Assembly (NCBI RefSeq): GCF_014334135.1
Contig: NZ_CP060497.1
Location: forward strand, 6,014,001-6,078,000
DNA length: 64,000 bases
Direction of reading: 5' to 3'
DNA from: Olivibacter sp. SDN3
Lineage (GTDB): Bacteria; Bacteroidota; Bacteroidia; Sphingobacteriales; Sphingobacteriaceae
Notes under the pieces: generated by a model
Told to the model about the DNA's origin: nothing
The model's database searches: none
What the model saw: the letters and a program-made list of their open reading frames with translations, nothing else
Translations under genes and position numbers: made by a program
Part shown: positions 44,863-54,310 of the stretch, one piece after another
How the letters are laid out: each line of letters begins with the position of its first letter
Numbering within the stretch: the stretch's first letter is position 1

Positions 44863-46506
44863 CTAAAATGAATGGTGTGCAACTAAAGGCATTGATCTTC
44901 CTGTACCAAAAGCCTTCCGTGTAACGCGAAGTATAGGCGGTGATTGAAAGCGCTTAAACTCCGCCCTAACCACCATTTGGACAATCCGCTTAACCAGCTC
45001 GTCAGCAAACCCTCTATTAATAATATCTTGAACACTCCGTTCCAGCTCTATATATTGATACAGTATTTCATCCAAAACGGCGTAGTCCGGCAAAGAATCA
45101 GCATCTTTTTGATCGGGGCGAAGTTCAGCGGATGGGGCCTTAACAATGGTATTCTCTGGTATTATCTCCTGGCTACGATTAATATATCTTGCCAGCTCGT
45201 ACACTTTGGTTTTAAACACATCACCTATTACGCCCAGTGCACCCGCCATATCTCCATAGAGCGTACCGTAACCAACAGCGGCCTCACTCTTGTTGGAGGT
45301 ATTAAGCAAAATATATCCATGCTTGTTAGACATCGCCATTAATACAATGGCACGTACCCGTGCCTGTATATTTTCTTCCGTAATATCGGGTGCTTTTCCC
45401 TTAAATGCAGGAGCCATTGTACGCTCAAAAGATGAGACAGCATCGCCTATCGGTATAACCTCGTGCAAACATCCTGTATTCTTTACTAAATCTATAGCGT
45501 CTTTTATGGAATGATCGGTTGAATAAATAGATGGCATAAGCACAGCCATCACGTTTTCAGCACCTAAAGCTTCGCAAGCTAAGGCAGCAACAACAGCCGA
45601 GTCAATCCCTCCAGACAAACCTAGTATGGCCTTTTGAAAACCAGATTTACCAAAAAAATCTTTTATACCAAGCACTAAAGCTTGATGAATCCGAGCAATA
45701 TCGGCACTTTCCCGATAGGGCACAATCGTATGTAAAGGAAGTATATTATCTTTCTCAACCTTATAGAAACGAATATCTTCTGCAAAGTCATTCAAAATAT
45801 CCAGAACATGAGCATCCTTATCAAAAACCATTGATCTACCATCAAAAATAATCTCCGCGTGCGCACCGATACCATTTACATAAAATGCGGGTATCTCATA
45901 TTTCTGAACCTGACTCTCCACAACGGATAATCTGGTAGGGAAATGCTTTTCAGAAAAAGGAGAAGCCGCTATATTGATCATCACATCAGGTTGCGAGCGC
46001 GACAGCTCTTTCATGGGGTCCCGTTTATATAAAAATGGGGGTAGGCTGTTCCAAAGATCTTCGCAAATGGTTAAGGCGATATTAACCCCCTTAAAGGTAA
46101 TTGGCTTAAAGGTATTATTCGGTTCAAAATAACGATGCTCATCAAATATATCATAATCTGGAAGCAGGGTTTTATGCACAATATGCTTAATTTCCTGGTC
46201 TGCAATAAATATCGCTGCATTAAATAGACTCTTGGCGTGTTTACTGCTGTTTCTAATTGGCGCGCCTACAATACAAGCTATGCCATCGCAAACTTGGGCT
46301 ATATGGTGAAGACTTTCTTCACACGCATCCAAAAAAGCGCTATATTTTAGCAGATCCTTAGCAAGATAACCTCCAATAATTAATTCAGAAAAAACAACGA
46401 GGTCGGCCCCTTGCGCTTTAGCCTCATAAATGGTGTCGATAATTTTCTCAGTATTTTCTTCAAAATTCCCTATATGATAATTGAGTTGGGCAATCGCTAC
46501 AATCAT
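44863..46506 (-). CDS. nadE: Glutamine-dependent NAD+ synthetase
   Basis: NadE makes NAD from nicotinate adenine dinucleotide, ATP and the ammonia of glutamine. The 547-residue enzyme has an N-terminal nitrilase-type glutaminase with Glu41 (VFSELIIGGYLAK), Lys112 (HKTLLPDYD) and Cys148 (ALTICEDLW), and a C-terminal synthetase with the pyrophosphatase loop SGGIDS (298-303) and NTSNKSEAAVGYGTLYGD. The length is right for the glutamine-using bacterial form. It lies behind a barrel protein gene on the minus strand. Confidence 0.97.
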   Translation of the reverse strand: MIVAIAQLNYHIGNFEENTEKIIDTIYEAKAQGADLVVFSELIIGGYLAKDLLKYSAFLDACEESLHHIAQVCDGIACIVGAPIRNSSKHAKSLFNAAIFIADQEIKHIVHKTLLPDYDIFDEHRYFEPNNTFKPITFKGVNIALTICEDLWNSLPPFLYKRDPMKELSRSQPDVMINIAASPFSEKHFPTRLSVVESQVQKYEIPAFYVNGIGAHAEIIFDGRSMVFDKDAHVLDILNDFAEDIRFYKVEKDNILPLHTIVPYRESADIARIHQALVLGIKDFFGKSGFQKAILGLSGGIDSAVVAALACEALGAENVMAVLMPSIYSTDHSIKDAIDLVKNTGCLHEVIPIGDAVSSFERTMAPAFKGKAPDITEENIQARVRAIVLMAMSNKHGYILLNTSNKSEAAVGYGTLYGDMAGALGVIGDVFKTKVYELARYINRSQEIIPENTIVKAPSAELRPDQKDADSLPDYAVLDEILYQYIELERSVQDIINRGFADELVKRIVQMVVRAEFKRFQSPPILRVTRKAFGTGRSMPLVAHHSF

Positions 46507-46603
46507 GGTGTTTTTTTCCTTCTTATGTTGAGGTAATTTGTTTTTTACGTTATCTTAACACGTTTATCGCGTCTTACTTACAATGAACTATCGGTCGCTT
46601 GGA

Positions 46604-47299
46604 TTAAAATAAAATCCCAAAGTTAAATGATACAAATGAATTTCTTGGACTATCAGATTTTATAACCCGTGTAAAACCATTGTTGAAACTTAGCCCTGTC
46701 ATCAAACGTAAGTTATGATCCAGTTGCCATTCTACTCCGCCTCCAACCTGAAGTCCTAACCGGAACAAATCTGCCCGTCCTTTTAAATTCCTCGATTCCT
46801 GAAGCAACGTACCATTTTCTGCGGTAACTTCCTGTTTAGCATTAATTTTTATACCCGCTGTAAAACCAAATAAGCCATAATAACTTCTGTAATAGCGCTG
46901 CGTGCTTTTTAGCTTTACTCCAAAAGGGATCTCTGCATACTGAAGCCTATAGTCATTTACCTCGACAAACCTTTGCTGATTCTCCGGCACCGTCGTATAT
47001 CTACGGGCTTCCGCATTCAGTGTATTGATTAAAAACCCGGTAGAAAAATAATAGTTTTCTGAAAAAGCAAAATCTGCAAGTAAACCATAAGCATATCCCA
47101 TTTTGGCTTTAGTTCCTTCTACATCAACATCTCCATAGCGCAACCAACTAACATTGGGTGAAAATGTAATACCAAGGCTCATACGTTTACTGTCATAAAA
47201 AGATTCATTATAGTCTTGAGCAACCGCATAAAAAGAAAAAAAAGAAAGAACGATTCCTAATAATGGTTTTGCTAAGGGCATAAATAAATTTATTTTCAT
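46604..47299 (-). CDS. Outer-membrane beta-barrel protein (PorT-like porin family)
   Basis: This 231-residue protein has a signal peptide (ending FYAVA|Q) and a barrel of the eight-strand type: LGITFSPNVSWLRYGD, YAYGLLADFAFSENYYFSTGF, LQYAEIPFGVKLKST and the closing SFVSFNFGILF. It belongs to the outer-membrane beta-barrel group of Bacteroidota, with no known function. It lies between nadE (same strand) and gldB (divergent), a setting known from gliding bacteria, but that does not prove a role in secretion. Confidence 0.85.
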   Translation of the reverse strand: MKINLFMPLAKPLLGIVLSFFSFYAVAQDYNESFYDSKRMSLGITFSPNVSWLRYGDVDVEGTKAKMGYAYGLLADFAFSENYYFSTGFLINTLNAEARRYTTVPENQQRFVEVNDYRLQYAEIPFGVKLKSTQRYYRSYYGLFGFTAGIKINAKQEVTAENGTLLQESRNLKGRADLFRLGLQVGGGVEWQLDHNLRLMTGLSFNNGFTRVIKSDSPRNSFVSFNFGILF

Positions 47300-47406
47300 C
47301 TTAAAATTTTTCCTCGTTATTGTTACCTGCTAACATATCCAGCGCTGTTAGATCTTTTTTGGACTGCGTCTTTAATGTTTGTATTTTAGCATGCACATCC
47401 ATATTT

Positions 47407-48438
47407 ATGATAGTATTCAAAAGTACGCAAATCTACCTCTTTTTTTTTACTCTAATCCTGGTATCTTGCACCAGACAACATAAGCCAGATCTCAGCAAAA
47501 TAACCTTAAATATAAAAATTGAACGTTTAGACCAGGCGCTTGACAGCCTTAACCCCAACAACATACCAACCAAACACCGGAAATGGCAAGAACAGTATGG
47601 GCAATTCTATGGCGACTATATTATGCACATGCTTCAAGTTGGAAATCTACAAGACACAGCTGAACTTTTCACTAATTTTAGGGAAATATTACAGAATCGT
47701 GATTATAAAGAGCTGAAAAAAAATATTTCAGAGACTTTCCCCGACCTTTCTTCATACGACGAGCAATTAACTGGAGCATTCAAACATATCTTATATTACT
47801 TCCCTGAGGTAAAAATCCCTCGATTTGTTTCCTTTTTTTCTGGCTTTACTGTGCAAACTCCGGTTAATGACGAATATATCGGCATCGGTTTAGATATGTT
47901 CCTGGGAAGTGAATCCAAATTTTATCCGGCATTAATCCAAAGTATTCCCCGATACGTTTCCCGGAGGTTCACTCCCGAAAACATCCTTCCAAGAACTGTA
48001 GAAGCGTATATACGAGAAGAAATATATCCCGAGCCATCATTCACAACACCCGACCTGTTATCGTTGATGGTCTATAATGGAAAAATAATGTATTTGATGG
48101 ACCAGGTAGTGCCAGCGTTGGCTGATAGCTTGAAATTGGGTTACACGTCTGCTCAAATGGCTTGGGCGCAAAATTATGAAACTGATATATGGGCCTGGCT
48201 CTTAACAGAAGATTTACTCTTCAATACTGATTATCATCAAATACAAAAACACCTGGGAGAAGCTCCCTTCACGCCAGACCTAGGTAAAAACAACGAATCT
48301 GCTCCTAAGTTAGGTGTTTTTATTGGGTGGCAAATAGTAAAAAAATATATGAAGGAAAATGCTTCATCATTGCAGGAACTGCTAGCGATGCAAGACGCCC
48401 AACAAATTTTAAAAGACGCCAAGTACAAGGGCAGATAG
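47407..48438 (+). CDS. gldB: Gliding motility lipoprotein GldB
   Basis: This 343-residue protein is GldB, a lipoprotein needed for gliding in Flavobacterium but also found in non-gliding relatives. The lipobox is LILVSC (Cys21). Family marks are IKIERLDQALDSLNP, FVSFFSGFTVQTPVNDEYIGIGLDMFLG (quoted in parts), YPEPSFTTPDLLSLMVYNGK and APKLGVFIGWQIVKKYM. The open frame begins at 47320, but residue 30 (47407) gives a proper signal sequence and clears the region shared with the divergent barrel gene. gldC is not next to it here. Confidence 0.9.
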   Translation: MIVFKSTQIYLFFFTLILVSCTRQHKPDLSKITLNIKIERLDQALDSLNPNNIPTKHRKWQEQYGQFYGDYIMHMLQVGNLQDTAELFTNFREILQNRDYKELKKNISETFPDLSSYDEQLTGAFKHILYYFPEVKIPRFVSFFSGFTVQTPVNDEYIGIGLDMFLGSESKFYPALIQSIPRYVSRRFTPENILPRTVEAYIREEIYPEPSFTTPDLLSLMVYNGKIMYLMDQVVPALADSLKLGYTSAQMAWAQNYETDIWAWLLTEDLLFNTDYHQIQKHLGEAPFTPDLGKNNESAPKLGVFIGWQIVKKYMKENASSLQELLAMQDAQQILKDAKYKGR

Positions 48439-48464
48439 TTGCCATGCGAAACGAATACCCTTTA

Positions 48465-49133
48465 CTAGTATCCTACTATTTCACTCTTTCCGTCCCTTCC
48501 CGGCGAACCAGAATAAATCTGCCCTTGCGGCACCCCACCTAACCGACCTGCACCGCTACGTATTCCCATTCCTATTTGCGTATAGATATTATAAAGATCT
48601 GTCTGCGGATTAACACGATAGCCACCTGCGCGGGTGTCGATCTTTAGGTAGCCAGTTTTATGCTTATTTTCTTGCTGAGGGATTATCCCAGACTGATCGT
48701 AGCGGACCTTTACATTCCCTCCGTTACCATTGGGATGGGTACGTGAACCGTTGTTGGCATCTCTCCCACCAGCTAAGATGTATAGTTTACCCAATCTTTC
48801 GAAACGGATATCAATATCCATATCACTTCCGTTATTCTTGCTATCTGTACCAACAATATACGCCTCTTCCGGAATTTCGGCATGTTTTACAGTCAATTGC
48901 ACCTTTTTCTTACCAAAGAATTCCAAGGTAGCTCTATCTTTCATTATCAGGGTATCGATAGTTAACAGCATCGTTGAGTCCCGCTGTTTTACGGCAAAGG
49001 TTTTCTTTTTTCTCTTGTCTATTTCGAGCTTTTGAATATACTGTACGCTATCTCCCTCCTGTGCGTAAGCCGAACTTATGGAGAAACATATCAACAAGCC
49101 AGCTATGATTATTTGTGCCTTCATCACTAACAT
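48465..49133 (-). CDS. Secreted hypothetical protein
   Basis: I do not recognise this 222-residue protein. It has a signal peptide (MKAQIIIAGLLICFSISSAYAQ, quoted in part: ISSAYAQ), a lysine-rich strand region (QKLEIDKRKKKTFAVKQRD), then GGRDANNGSRTHPNGNGGNVKV and a glycine-rich end. It is likely a periplasmic or surface protein. Met4 (49124) is an alternative and perhaps better start. It is convergent with gldB, 26 nt apart, with no clear terminator between. Confidence 0.7.
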   Translation of the reverse strand: MLVMKAQIIIAGLLICFSISSAYAQEGDSVQYIQKLEIDKRKKKTFAVKQRDSTMLLTIDTLIMKDRATLEFFGKKKVQLTVKHAEIPEEAYIVGTDSKNNGSDMDIDIRFERLGKLYILAGGRDANNGSRTHPNGNGGNVKVRYDQSGIIPQQENKHKTGYLKIDTRAGGYRVNPQTDLYNIYTQIGMGIRSGAGRLGGVPQGQIYSGSPGRDGKSEIVGY

Positions 49134-49230
49134 ACATTTATTTTATCAAACAAATGAACTAACCAACGGTTTGACCGCCACTTGATTCATTTAGTTGGAC
49201 TACTGCAGGCCGACAGGGTTTAATCTTCAT

Positions 49231-49264
49231 AAAAAAAGGGTACAAGGCGAAAGCCTGTACCCTT
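49231..49264 (-). terminator. Terminator after the 72-residue membrane protein gene
   Basis: Arms 49238-49248 and 49253-49262 (GGGTACAAGGC against GCCTGTACCC, one bulged A) close a GAAA loop. On the minus strand the stem is followed by a run of T (complement of 49231-49237). It lies 24 nt behind the small gene that ends at 49288. Confidence 0.85.
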
Positions 49265-49287
49265 AATATTATCCTTGTTAGAAAATT

Positions 49288-49506
49288 TTACTTCATAATA
49301 CGGAAAACCGTTCTAAAAGCAATAAAACTTCCAATGATCAATAAGATATTAGCAATGGAAGTAAATAAAAATGAATCTTGTATGAATCGGAAAAAAGCAC
49401 CCGCCAAGCCAAAAGCTACAGCGATTACTAAAGTTACATAATAATGCGTTTGATTTGCGTTATTATCGGTACTAACGTGCGGTCTTTGTTCTGTTGGGTT
49501 TGCCAT
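49288..49506 (-). CDS. Small membrane protein
   Basis: This 72-residue protein (MANPTEQRPHVSTDNNANQT) has a short polar start and two membrane helices (about 20-40 and 45-68: YYVTLVIAVAFGLAGAFF, FTSIANILLIIGSFIAF). I do not know its function. The in-frame ATG at 49524 would add MYKQYI; the internal Met is preferred. It has its own terminator, which supports it as a real gene. Confidence 0.7.
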   Translation of the reverse strand: MANPTEQRPHVSTDNNANQTHYYVTLVIAVAFGLAGAFFRFIQDSFLFTSIANILLIIGSFIAFRTVFRIMK

Positions 49507-49568
49507 AATGTATTGTTTGTACAAAAGTAAAATTTTTTCTCTAAAACGGGTAATATGCTGCTCGTTTT

Positions 49569-50219
49569 TTAAATATTAAAACCAATGGTTAGGTTAAAGC
49601 TATTCAGATTAAAAGACTTTGCTGGTAAATGTATATATGATGCGCCCATATCGCCCTGTATAACGGTATTCCTTACCACAAGACGAGGTCTGAACAACTC
49701 AAAACTGGTTCGCAAATACCATCTCCGTTTTATTTCAACTTTTAAACCGAGCTCTCTTCCTAAGCCCCAACCGCTCATATAATCTTCCGAGTGCACATTT
49801 ACAAATTCGTCATTTATTGCATCATAAATATTTCCCTGGGTATCAAAATTTGTACACCAGGCAAAGTCCAGCTTAAAGGTAGGAATAAGCACCATATCTC
49901 CCCAAGTAAACGCCTCATATTGAAATTCCGGTCCTCCTCGTAAAGTGGCTAAATGTTCTGTAAAATTATCATCCAAGTTATGAAAATGCCATTTTATACC
50001 TATCGATCCTTTAATATAAATACGTTCTGCTGTGCCAATCACCCACTTTGGACCGAAGAATAGGTTAATCCCCAAGGGGAATATACCATTGATTTCATTT
50101 GACTGATAGCGGGAAATACCGCCTTCGACTTCAAAATTCAGGCGCTTTTGCTGTGCCTGTATGTTCGTTATCGTGAACAAAGCAAGAAATAAACAGATAA
50201 AGCGACAGCGATAGATCAT
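49569..50219 (-). CDS. Outer-membrane beta-barrel-like protein
   Basis: This 216-residue protein has a signal peptide (MIYRCRFICLFLALFTIT, ending IQAQ) and alternating strands typical of an outer-membrane barrel (FEVEGGISRYQSNEI, GSIGIKWHFHNLDD, FKLDFAWCTNF, ending NSFNLTIGFNI). No function is known. The open frame reaches 50267, but that end lies inside the terminator of the atp operon, so the start at 50219 is the more credible one. Confidence 0.8.
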   Translation of the reverse strand: MIYRCRFICLFLALFTITNIQAQQKRLNFEVEGGISRYQSNEINGIFPLGINLFFGPKWVIGTAERIYIKGSIGIKWHFHNLDDNFTEHLATLRGGPEFQYEAFTWGDMVLIPTFKLDFAWCTNFDTQGNIYDAINDEFVNVHSEDYMSGWGLGRELGLKVEIKRRWYLRTSFELFRPRLVVRNTVIQGDMGASYIHLPAKSFNLNSFNLTIGFNI

Positions 50220-50246
50220 CCAATGATATTTACGGATGAAAATAAA

Positions 50247-50278
50247 AAAAAACCTCTCTGTTTCCAAAGAGGTTTTTT
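50247..50278 (-). terminator. Terminator of the atp operon
   Basis: Arms 50247-50257 (AAAAAACCTCT) and 50268-50278 (AGAGGTTTTTT) form an 11-bp perfect stem with a 10-nt loop. On the minus strand a T-rich tail (complement of 50241-50252) follows. It lies 35 nt behind atpG. Confidence 0.88.
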
Positions 50279-50312
50279 AGACAATCAACAAGTAGTTAGA
50301 CACAAACGTCTC

Positions 50313-51200
50313 TTAGCCGTTTGAGAGCGCAGCCGCACCACTCACGATCTCTGTAAGTTCAGTAGTAATAGCCGCTTGTCTTGCTTGGTTATATGATAAT
50401 TTCAACGACTTTAGCAACTCTCCCGCGTTATCTGTTGCTTTATCCATAGCAGTCATCCGTGCCCCGTGTTCCGAAGCATGGGAATCCAGTACCGCTTTGT
50501 ACAACTGTATTTTAATAGATTTAGGAATAAGTTGCTCGATGATCTCTTCCTTCGAAGGTTCTAAGATATAATCAACGGCTAACGGAGCCTTATCTTCTTC
50601 TACCGTAACTGCGGGCAATAATGGCAACAACTGTTCTGTTTTTAATACCTGAACCGCTGCATTCTTAAACTGATTATATACCAGTTCCACTTTATCAAAC
50701 TCGCCATCTAAAAAGCCCTGCATAATGGATGCCGTGATCTTAGCTGTATTTTCGAAATTCAACTTCGAGAATAGCTCGACGTGATTACCCAGAACTTCGT
50801 ATTTATTTTTTTTATAATAATCTTGTCCTTTTTTCCCTATTGCAACAATTTTTACATTGCCCTTTTTATGTTGCTCACTGTATTTTTTAGTTATCAGTAA
50901 GTTAGCGGTTTTTATAACATTTGCATTAAATGCTCCAGCCAAACCTCTATTCGAAGTAACTACTACCAGCAATATCTTGCGTGGCTTACGGTTAGTCATA
51001 AAAGGAGAAGATGTTCCTTCTACAGAAGAAGACAAGTTCGACAAAATATCTTGTAGCTTGTCTGCATACGGACGCAGCTGAACGATAGCATTTGTCGCCC
51101 GCTTTAATTTAGCAGCAGATACCATCTTCATCGCTCTAGTAATCTGTTGTGTGGAGCTTACAGAGGTTATCCGGTTTCTTACTTCTTTTAAATTAGCCAT
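50313..51200 (-). CDS. atpG: ATP synthase F1 subunit gamma
   Basis: AtpG is the central rotating shaft of the F1 motor. The 295-residue protein has the N-terminal helix MANLKEVRNRITSVSSTQQITRAMKMVSAAK (quoted in part: RNRITSVSSTQQITRAMKM), the middle VVVTSNRGLAGAFNANVIK, and the C-terminal helix SEHGARMTAMDKATDNA, all standard. It is the last gene of the operon, 36 nt behind atpA, with a terminator behind it. Confidence 0.97.
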   Translation of the reverse strand: MANLKEVRNRITSVSSTQQITRAMKMVSAAKLKRATNAIVQLRPYADKLQDILSNLSSSVEGTSSPFMTNRKPRKILLVVVTSNRGLAGAFNANVIKTANLLITKKYSEQHKKGNVKIVAIGKKGQDYYKKNKYEVLGNHVELFSKLNFENTAKITASIMQGFLDGEFDKVELVYNQFKNAAVQVLKTEQLLPLLPAVTVEEDKAPLAVDYILEPSKEEIIEQLIPKSIKIQLYKAVLDSHASEHGARMTAMDKATDNAGELLKSLKLSYNQARQAAITTELTEIVSGAAALSNG

Positions 51201-51236
51201 ATTTTAAATTTGTGAGTTGCGAACTAAATAAATTTA

Positions 51237-52811
51237 TTAATAACTCGCCGCAATCTCCTTTGCTACCTTATCTAAAACAGCCGTAATATCTTCCGTAAAT
51301 TTACCAGCCTTGAGATCTTTCAAAACCTCTGGATGACGTAACTCTAGTTGTTGCAAATAATTAGCTTCGAACTCCTTCACTTTATTCACAGGAACATTAC
51401 GGAACAAACCTTTTACACCCGCATAGATGATAGCCACTTGTTTCTCCACAGCTACCGGTGCAAATTGACCTTGTTTAAGTATCTCTACATTACGCACCCC
51501 TTTATCAAGCACTCCTTTAGTGGCAGCGTCAAGATCGGAACCGAATTTAGCAAAAGCTTCCAGCTCGCGGTATTGCGCCTGATCTAACTTCAGCGTACCT
51601 GCAACTTTTTTCATCGATTTAATCTGCGCATTTCCCCCAACACGTGACACCGATATACCTACATTAATAGCAGGTCTAACCCCAGCATTGAAAAGATTGG
51701 ATTCCAAAAAGATCTGTCCATCAGTAATGGAAATAACATTGGTAGGAATATACGCCGATACATCTCCTGCTTGCGTTTCTATAATAGGCAAAGCCGTTAA
51801 CGAGCCTCCACCTTTTACTATATCTTTAATCGAATCAGGTAGATCGTTCATACCGCGTGCAATATTATCAGACGCATTGATTTTAGCTGCACGCTCCAAT
51901 AAACGGCTGTGCAAATAGAATACGTCACCGGGATATGCTTCACGACCTGGAGGACGGCGAAGGAGTAAAGATACTTCACGATACGCTACCGCTTGTTTTG
52001 ATAAATCATCATAAACAATTAATGCCGGACGCCCTGTATCTCGGAAATACTCTCCAATAGCCGCACCCGCCATCGGGGCGTAAAACTGCATCGGTGCTGG
52101 GTCTGCAGCAGAAGCACATACCACTACCGTATAAGCAAGAGCTCCTTTTTCCTCCAATGTACGTACGATGTTCGCTACGGTAGAATTTTTCTGACCAACG
52201 GCTACATAAATACAGAAAACAGGCTCACCTGCATCGTAAAATTCTTTCTGATTGATAATCGTATCGATACAAACCGCAGTTTTACCTACTTGACGATCAC
52301 CGATAACCAACTCCCGTTGACCACGTCCAATCGGAATCATTGCATCTATCGCTTTAATACCTGTTTGTAGAGGTTCATTTACTGGTTGGCGATAGATAAC
52401 ACCAGGCGCTTTACGCTCGATAGGCATGTTGTAGGTTTTTCCAGCTATAGGCCCTTTCCCATCAATCGGCTGGCCTAAGGTATTAACTACCCTACCCAGC
52501 ATCCCTTCTCCAACCTGTATCGATGCGATTTTATTCGTCCGCTTAATCGTGTCCCCTTCTTTAATTTCATCTGACGGACCTAATAATACCACACCCACAT
52601 TATCTTCTTCAAGGTTCAATACTATTCCCTGTAACCCGTTGTCAAATTCAACCAATTCGCCTGATTGAACTTTGGTTAAGCCGTAAACCCTTGCAATACC
52701 GTCACCCACTTGGAGTACTGTACCCACTTCTTCAAGCTCGGCTTCTGATTTAAAGTTCGACAATTGTTCCCTTAAGATTGCCGATACCTCATCTGGTCTT
52801 ACCTCTACCAT
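51237..52811 (-). CDS. atpA: ATP synthase F1 subunit alpha
   Basis: AtpA is the non-catalytic nucleotide-binding subunit of the F1 hexamer. The 524-residue protein has the Walker A motif GDRQVGKT (171-178), the [20 protein letters not shown] segment and the arginine finger region [16 protein letters not shown]. Length fits the family. The partner atpD (beta) and atpC (epsilon) are not in this window, as usual in Bacteroidota where they lie elsewhere. Confidence 0.98.
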   Translation of the reverse strand: MVEVRPDEVSAILREQLSNFKSEAELEEVGTVLQVGDGIARVYGLTKVQSGELVEFDNGLQGIVLNLEEDNVGVVLLGPSDEIKEGDTIKRTNKIASIQVGEGMLGRVVNTLGQPIDGKGPIAGKTYNMPIERKAPGVIYRQPVNEPLQTGIKAIDAMIPIGRGQRELVIGDRQVGKTAVCIDTIINQKEFYDAGEPVFCIYVAVGQKNSTVANIVRTLEEKGALAYTVVVCASAADPAPMQFYAPMAGAAIGEYFRDTGRPALIVYDDLSKQAVAYREVSLLLRRPPGREAYPGDVFYLHSRLLERAAKINASDNIARGMNDLPDSIKDIVKGGGSLTALPIIETQAGDVSAYIPTNVISITDGQIFLESNLFNAGVRPAINVGISVSRVGGNAQIKSMKKVAGTLKLDQAQYRELEAFAKFGSDLDAATKGVLDKGVRNVEILKQGQFAPVAVEKQVAIIYAGVKGLFRNVPVNKVKEFEANYLQQLELRHPEVLKDLKAGKFTEDITAVLDKVAKEIAASY

Positions 52812-52859
52812 TGTTTTATCTTAATTTTAATATTTTTTATACAATAATAATACGATTAA

Positions 52860-53405
52860 CTACGAATGAAAAGCCCGCTCCAGCTTATTCAATCTTCCTG
52901 ATAAACTCGCGTCTACCTGTTTGTCTCCTACAGTTACCACAAATCCACCAATAAGTGTTGGATCTACCTGGTTCTCCAAAATTACTTCATGGCCAGTAGA
53001 AGTTTTGATAAGCGCTGTTAATACAGTTTTATTTTCATCAGATAAAGCTGTTGCCGAAACAACCTTCGCATGCACGATGCCTTTGTATTCGTTGTACGCT
53101 CTAATAAACTCTTTGGACGTACCATACAAAATTTCCGCACGCCCTTTATTCACCATGATCTTAAAAAAGGCCAATACGCTAGGATGAAATTTCTCCTGAA
53201 ACAACAAAGACAGGATAGTATTCTTTTTGTCCTGCTGAACGATCGGATTTTTTAATACAGCCTGCAATTCGGAATTCTGCTTTAATACGGAAATGAAATA
53301 CTCCATATCTGTTTTAACCTCATCAATTGCGTGTTGTTCTACAGAAAGATCTAATAAAGCTTTTGCGTATCTGGATGCAACTTTAAATTCTGACATGTCT
53401 TTCAA
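52860..53405 (-). CDS. atpH: ATP synthase F1 subunit delta
   Basis: AtpH joins the F1 head to the peripheral stalk. The 181-residue protein has the N-terminal helical domain (KVASRYAKALLDLSVEQ) and the C-terminal segment VILENQVDPTLIGGFVVTVGDKQVDASL (quoted in part: VDPTLIGGFVV), typical of delta/OSCP. It lies between atpF and atpA with short gaps. Confidence 0.96.
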   Translation of the reverse strand: MKDMSEFKVASRYAKALLDLSVEQHAIDEVKTDMEYFISVLKQNSELQAVLKNPIVQQDKKNTILSLLFQEKFHPSVLAFFKIMVNKGRAEILYGTSKEFIRAYNEYKGIVHAKVVSATALSDENKTVLTALIKTSTGHEVILENQVDPTLIGGFVVTVGDKQVDASLSGRLNKLERAFHS

Positions 53406-53429
53406 TTATTAGCTAATGGACTGACCCTA

Positions 53430-53924
53430 TTAGTTTAACTTTACTTCTTTTAACAATTCTCCTACTAAGGCTTCCTGTTTACCCTTATCAGATAACTCCT
53501 GTTGTAAAACTTTGCTGGCAATTTCTAAGGATAACTTCGACACTTGGTTTTTAACATCGGCTAAAGCTATTGCCTTTTGATTGTTTATCTCGATACGTGC
53601 TTTCTCGATCATCCGGTTACCCTCAACCTGTGCCTGATCTTTGGCATCTTTTAACAATTGCTCTTTGATTTCCTTGGCCTCTTTCAAAATCAGATCCCTT
53701 TCAGCACGAGCGTCTTTTAACAATTGCTCATTTTCGCTGGTCAAGCGTGCCATTTCCTGCTTTGCTTTTTCTGCTGCATCCAATGCATTTTCAATGGAGC
53801 GCTCTCGCTCTCCGATAGCTTTCATAACCGGCTTCCACGCAAACTTAGCTAAAAGAAACAATAAAAGAAGAAAGGAAATGGTATGCCAAAAAATCAAACC
53901 AATTTCGGGGATAAGTAAATCCAT
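53430..53924 (-). CDS. atpF: ATP synthase F0 subunit b
   Basis: AtpF forms the peripheral stalk. The 164-residue protein has one membrane helix (about 7-27: [21 protein letters not shown]), then a long charged coiled coil to residue 155. The start [13 protein letters not shown] is typical. It lies between atpE and atpH, 24 nt before atpH. Confidence 0.96.
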   Translation of the reverse strand: MDLLIPEIGLIFWHTISFLLLLFLLAKFAWKPVMKAIGERERSIENALDAAEKAKQEMARLTSENEQLLKDARAERDLILKEAKEIKEQLLKDAKDQAQVEGNRMIEKARIEINNQKAIALADVKNQVSKLSLEIASKVLQQELSDKGKQEALVGELLKEVKLN

Positions 53925-54058
53925 ATAATTTGTTATTTAAAATTCAATTCTATTACACTAAACGTTAAATACCTAAATAAACATACCAAAAAAGAACCCA
54001 CAGACGGCAATCCCGAAGGCAGGTTCCTTGATGAATGGTTTTTCAATTATTTCCCTAA

Positions 54059-54268
<210 letters not shown>

Positions 54269-54310
54269 TTAATTTATATATTTAGTTTAACAATAATGTT
54301 TAATATAATG

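Noticed and set aside
50220-50267. Longer start at 50267 for the barrel protein behind atpG
   Set aside because: It lies within the atp operon terminator; the start at 50219 gives a proper signal peptide.
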